Below are positions 63,464 to 64,000 of a DNA stretch of 64,000 nucleotides, in pieces. Origin of the DNA: Agelas oroides (Eukaryota > Porifera > Demospongiae > Agelasida > Agelasidae); the NCBI GenBank assembly GCA_949130485.1, contig OX422184.1, positions 17,422,324-17,486,323 on the forward strand, read 5' to 3'. The notes under the pieces were generated by a model that ran no database searches, was not told the DNA's origin, and saw only the letters and a list, made by a program, of their open reading frames with translations. Within the stretch, counting starts at the first letter, position 1, and each line of letters opens with the position of its first letter. A program made the position numbers and the translations under genes.

Positions 63464-63960
63464 ATGCAGGTCATTTGGGTGCTGTTTTTCATGGGGACAG
63501 AGTGTTTTCTTCAGAGGTACTTCAAGCTACTCTTGTGGATACCAATCTGACATTCTTCAGAGAAGTTTTAGGATTTGATGATGCTGAGATTGAACAAGAG
63601 ACTCAGAATGCATTTAAGTTCTTCAATGAAAGGTTTGGTCTGGACTTCTCTCAGTCTGAGCCTAATGACTTAGTTATACGCTTCTTCCAAAATGCCACCT
63701 TTCAGCCAACTAGGCGACCCAATGGTACATTTGCAACCTTCAACAGCTGGCTCCTAACTGGAAACACTCGGTCCAGATGTTTTGTTGTAGCTATTGGTGG
63801 ATATCCAGTCACCTTTATTGGAGAACAGACACTGAGAGGAACATAATTATGGTGGACAAGAAGGAATCCAGGTGACTAGCGGTAGAGTTCTGTCATATGA
63901 TTATCTTTCTATTTCAATTCCTGGTCGTGACCCAGTTGTGATTCAATTTTACCCATATTC
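63464..63960 (+). pseudogene. Broken copy 3 of the unrecognised secreted family
   Basis: ATGCAGGTCATTTGGGTGCT at 63464 is identical to the start of the intact gene. A deletion of about 96 bp then removes the rest of the signal peptide and puts it out of frame with the body. The body remains readable: VLQATLVDTNLTFFREVL, FDDAEIEQETQNAFKFFNER, IRFFQNATFQPTRRPNGTF and VTFIGEQTLRGT. It stops at 63846 because of a small insertion in the TYGGEEG codons. Similarity ends near 63948. It is closer to the intact gene than the other two copies are. Confidence 0.75.
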
Positions 63961-64000
63961 AGATATTGCACTAACATAGTTGACCTCAAAGCTCTAAACC

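Overview
This is eukaryotic, almost certainly metazoan, DNA. It is repeat-rich, with spliceosomal GT-AG introns (some only 80-110 bp), a 13-exon ankyrin/death-domain gene, non-LTR retrotransposons and many short inverted-repeat (MITE-like) elements. Degenerate TTAGGG-type telomeric repeats and the high density of foldback elements would fit an early-branching animal. A demosponge is my best guess, but a cnidarian or another invertebrate is not excluded. There are no rRNA genes, CRISPR arrays or bacterial-style operons.

Layout. Positions 1-2000 hold a degraded DNA transposon resembling the Ginger (gypsy-integrase-related) class, on the minus strand, with a second integrase fragment nested in it. 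Positions 2230-4080 hold a 5'-inverted LINE. Positions 4000-16400 are a repeat landscape: duplicated segments, telomere-like tracts, a third PHD-finger fragment, a foldback element with a 61-bp tandem array, a hexanucleotide microsatellite and a LINE tail. Positions 16400-30400 hold, on the minus strand, a gene I can assemble exon by exon. It encodes a 457-residue protein with eight ankyrin repeats and a C-terminal death domain. Most repeats lie on separate 99-bp phase-0 exons whose intron flanks are also duplicated. One intron carries a TA-flanked TIR element with a HIRAN-like ORF. Positions 31700-34400 carry a 70-bp satellite.

Positions 35000-64000 are an expanded cluster of two unrelated secreted-protein families that were duplicated together. 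One is an EGF-like domain fused to a five-bladed-propeller (GH43-like) domain: one intact copy at 35761-36981 and three broken copies. The other is an unrecognised secreted family: one intact copy at 50520-51278 and three broken copies. The 70-bp satellite and flanking DNA travelled with the duplications. An STPR-domain ORF has been inserted directly upstream of the intact EGF/propeller gene. A 1938-bp Ginger-like element (37915-39852), a second LINE, a hAT-like non-autonomous element with a long G/C hairpin and several large palindromes are interspersed.

The most interesting items are the co-duplicating pair of secreted families, the TIR-bounded integrase + PHD transposon with an intron in its integrase, and the HIRAN ORF carried by a small TIR element.
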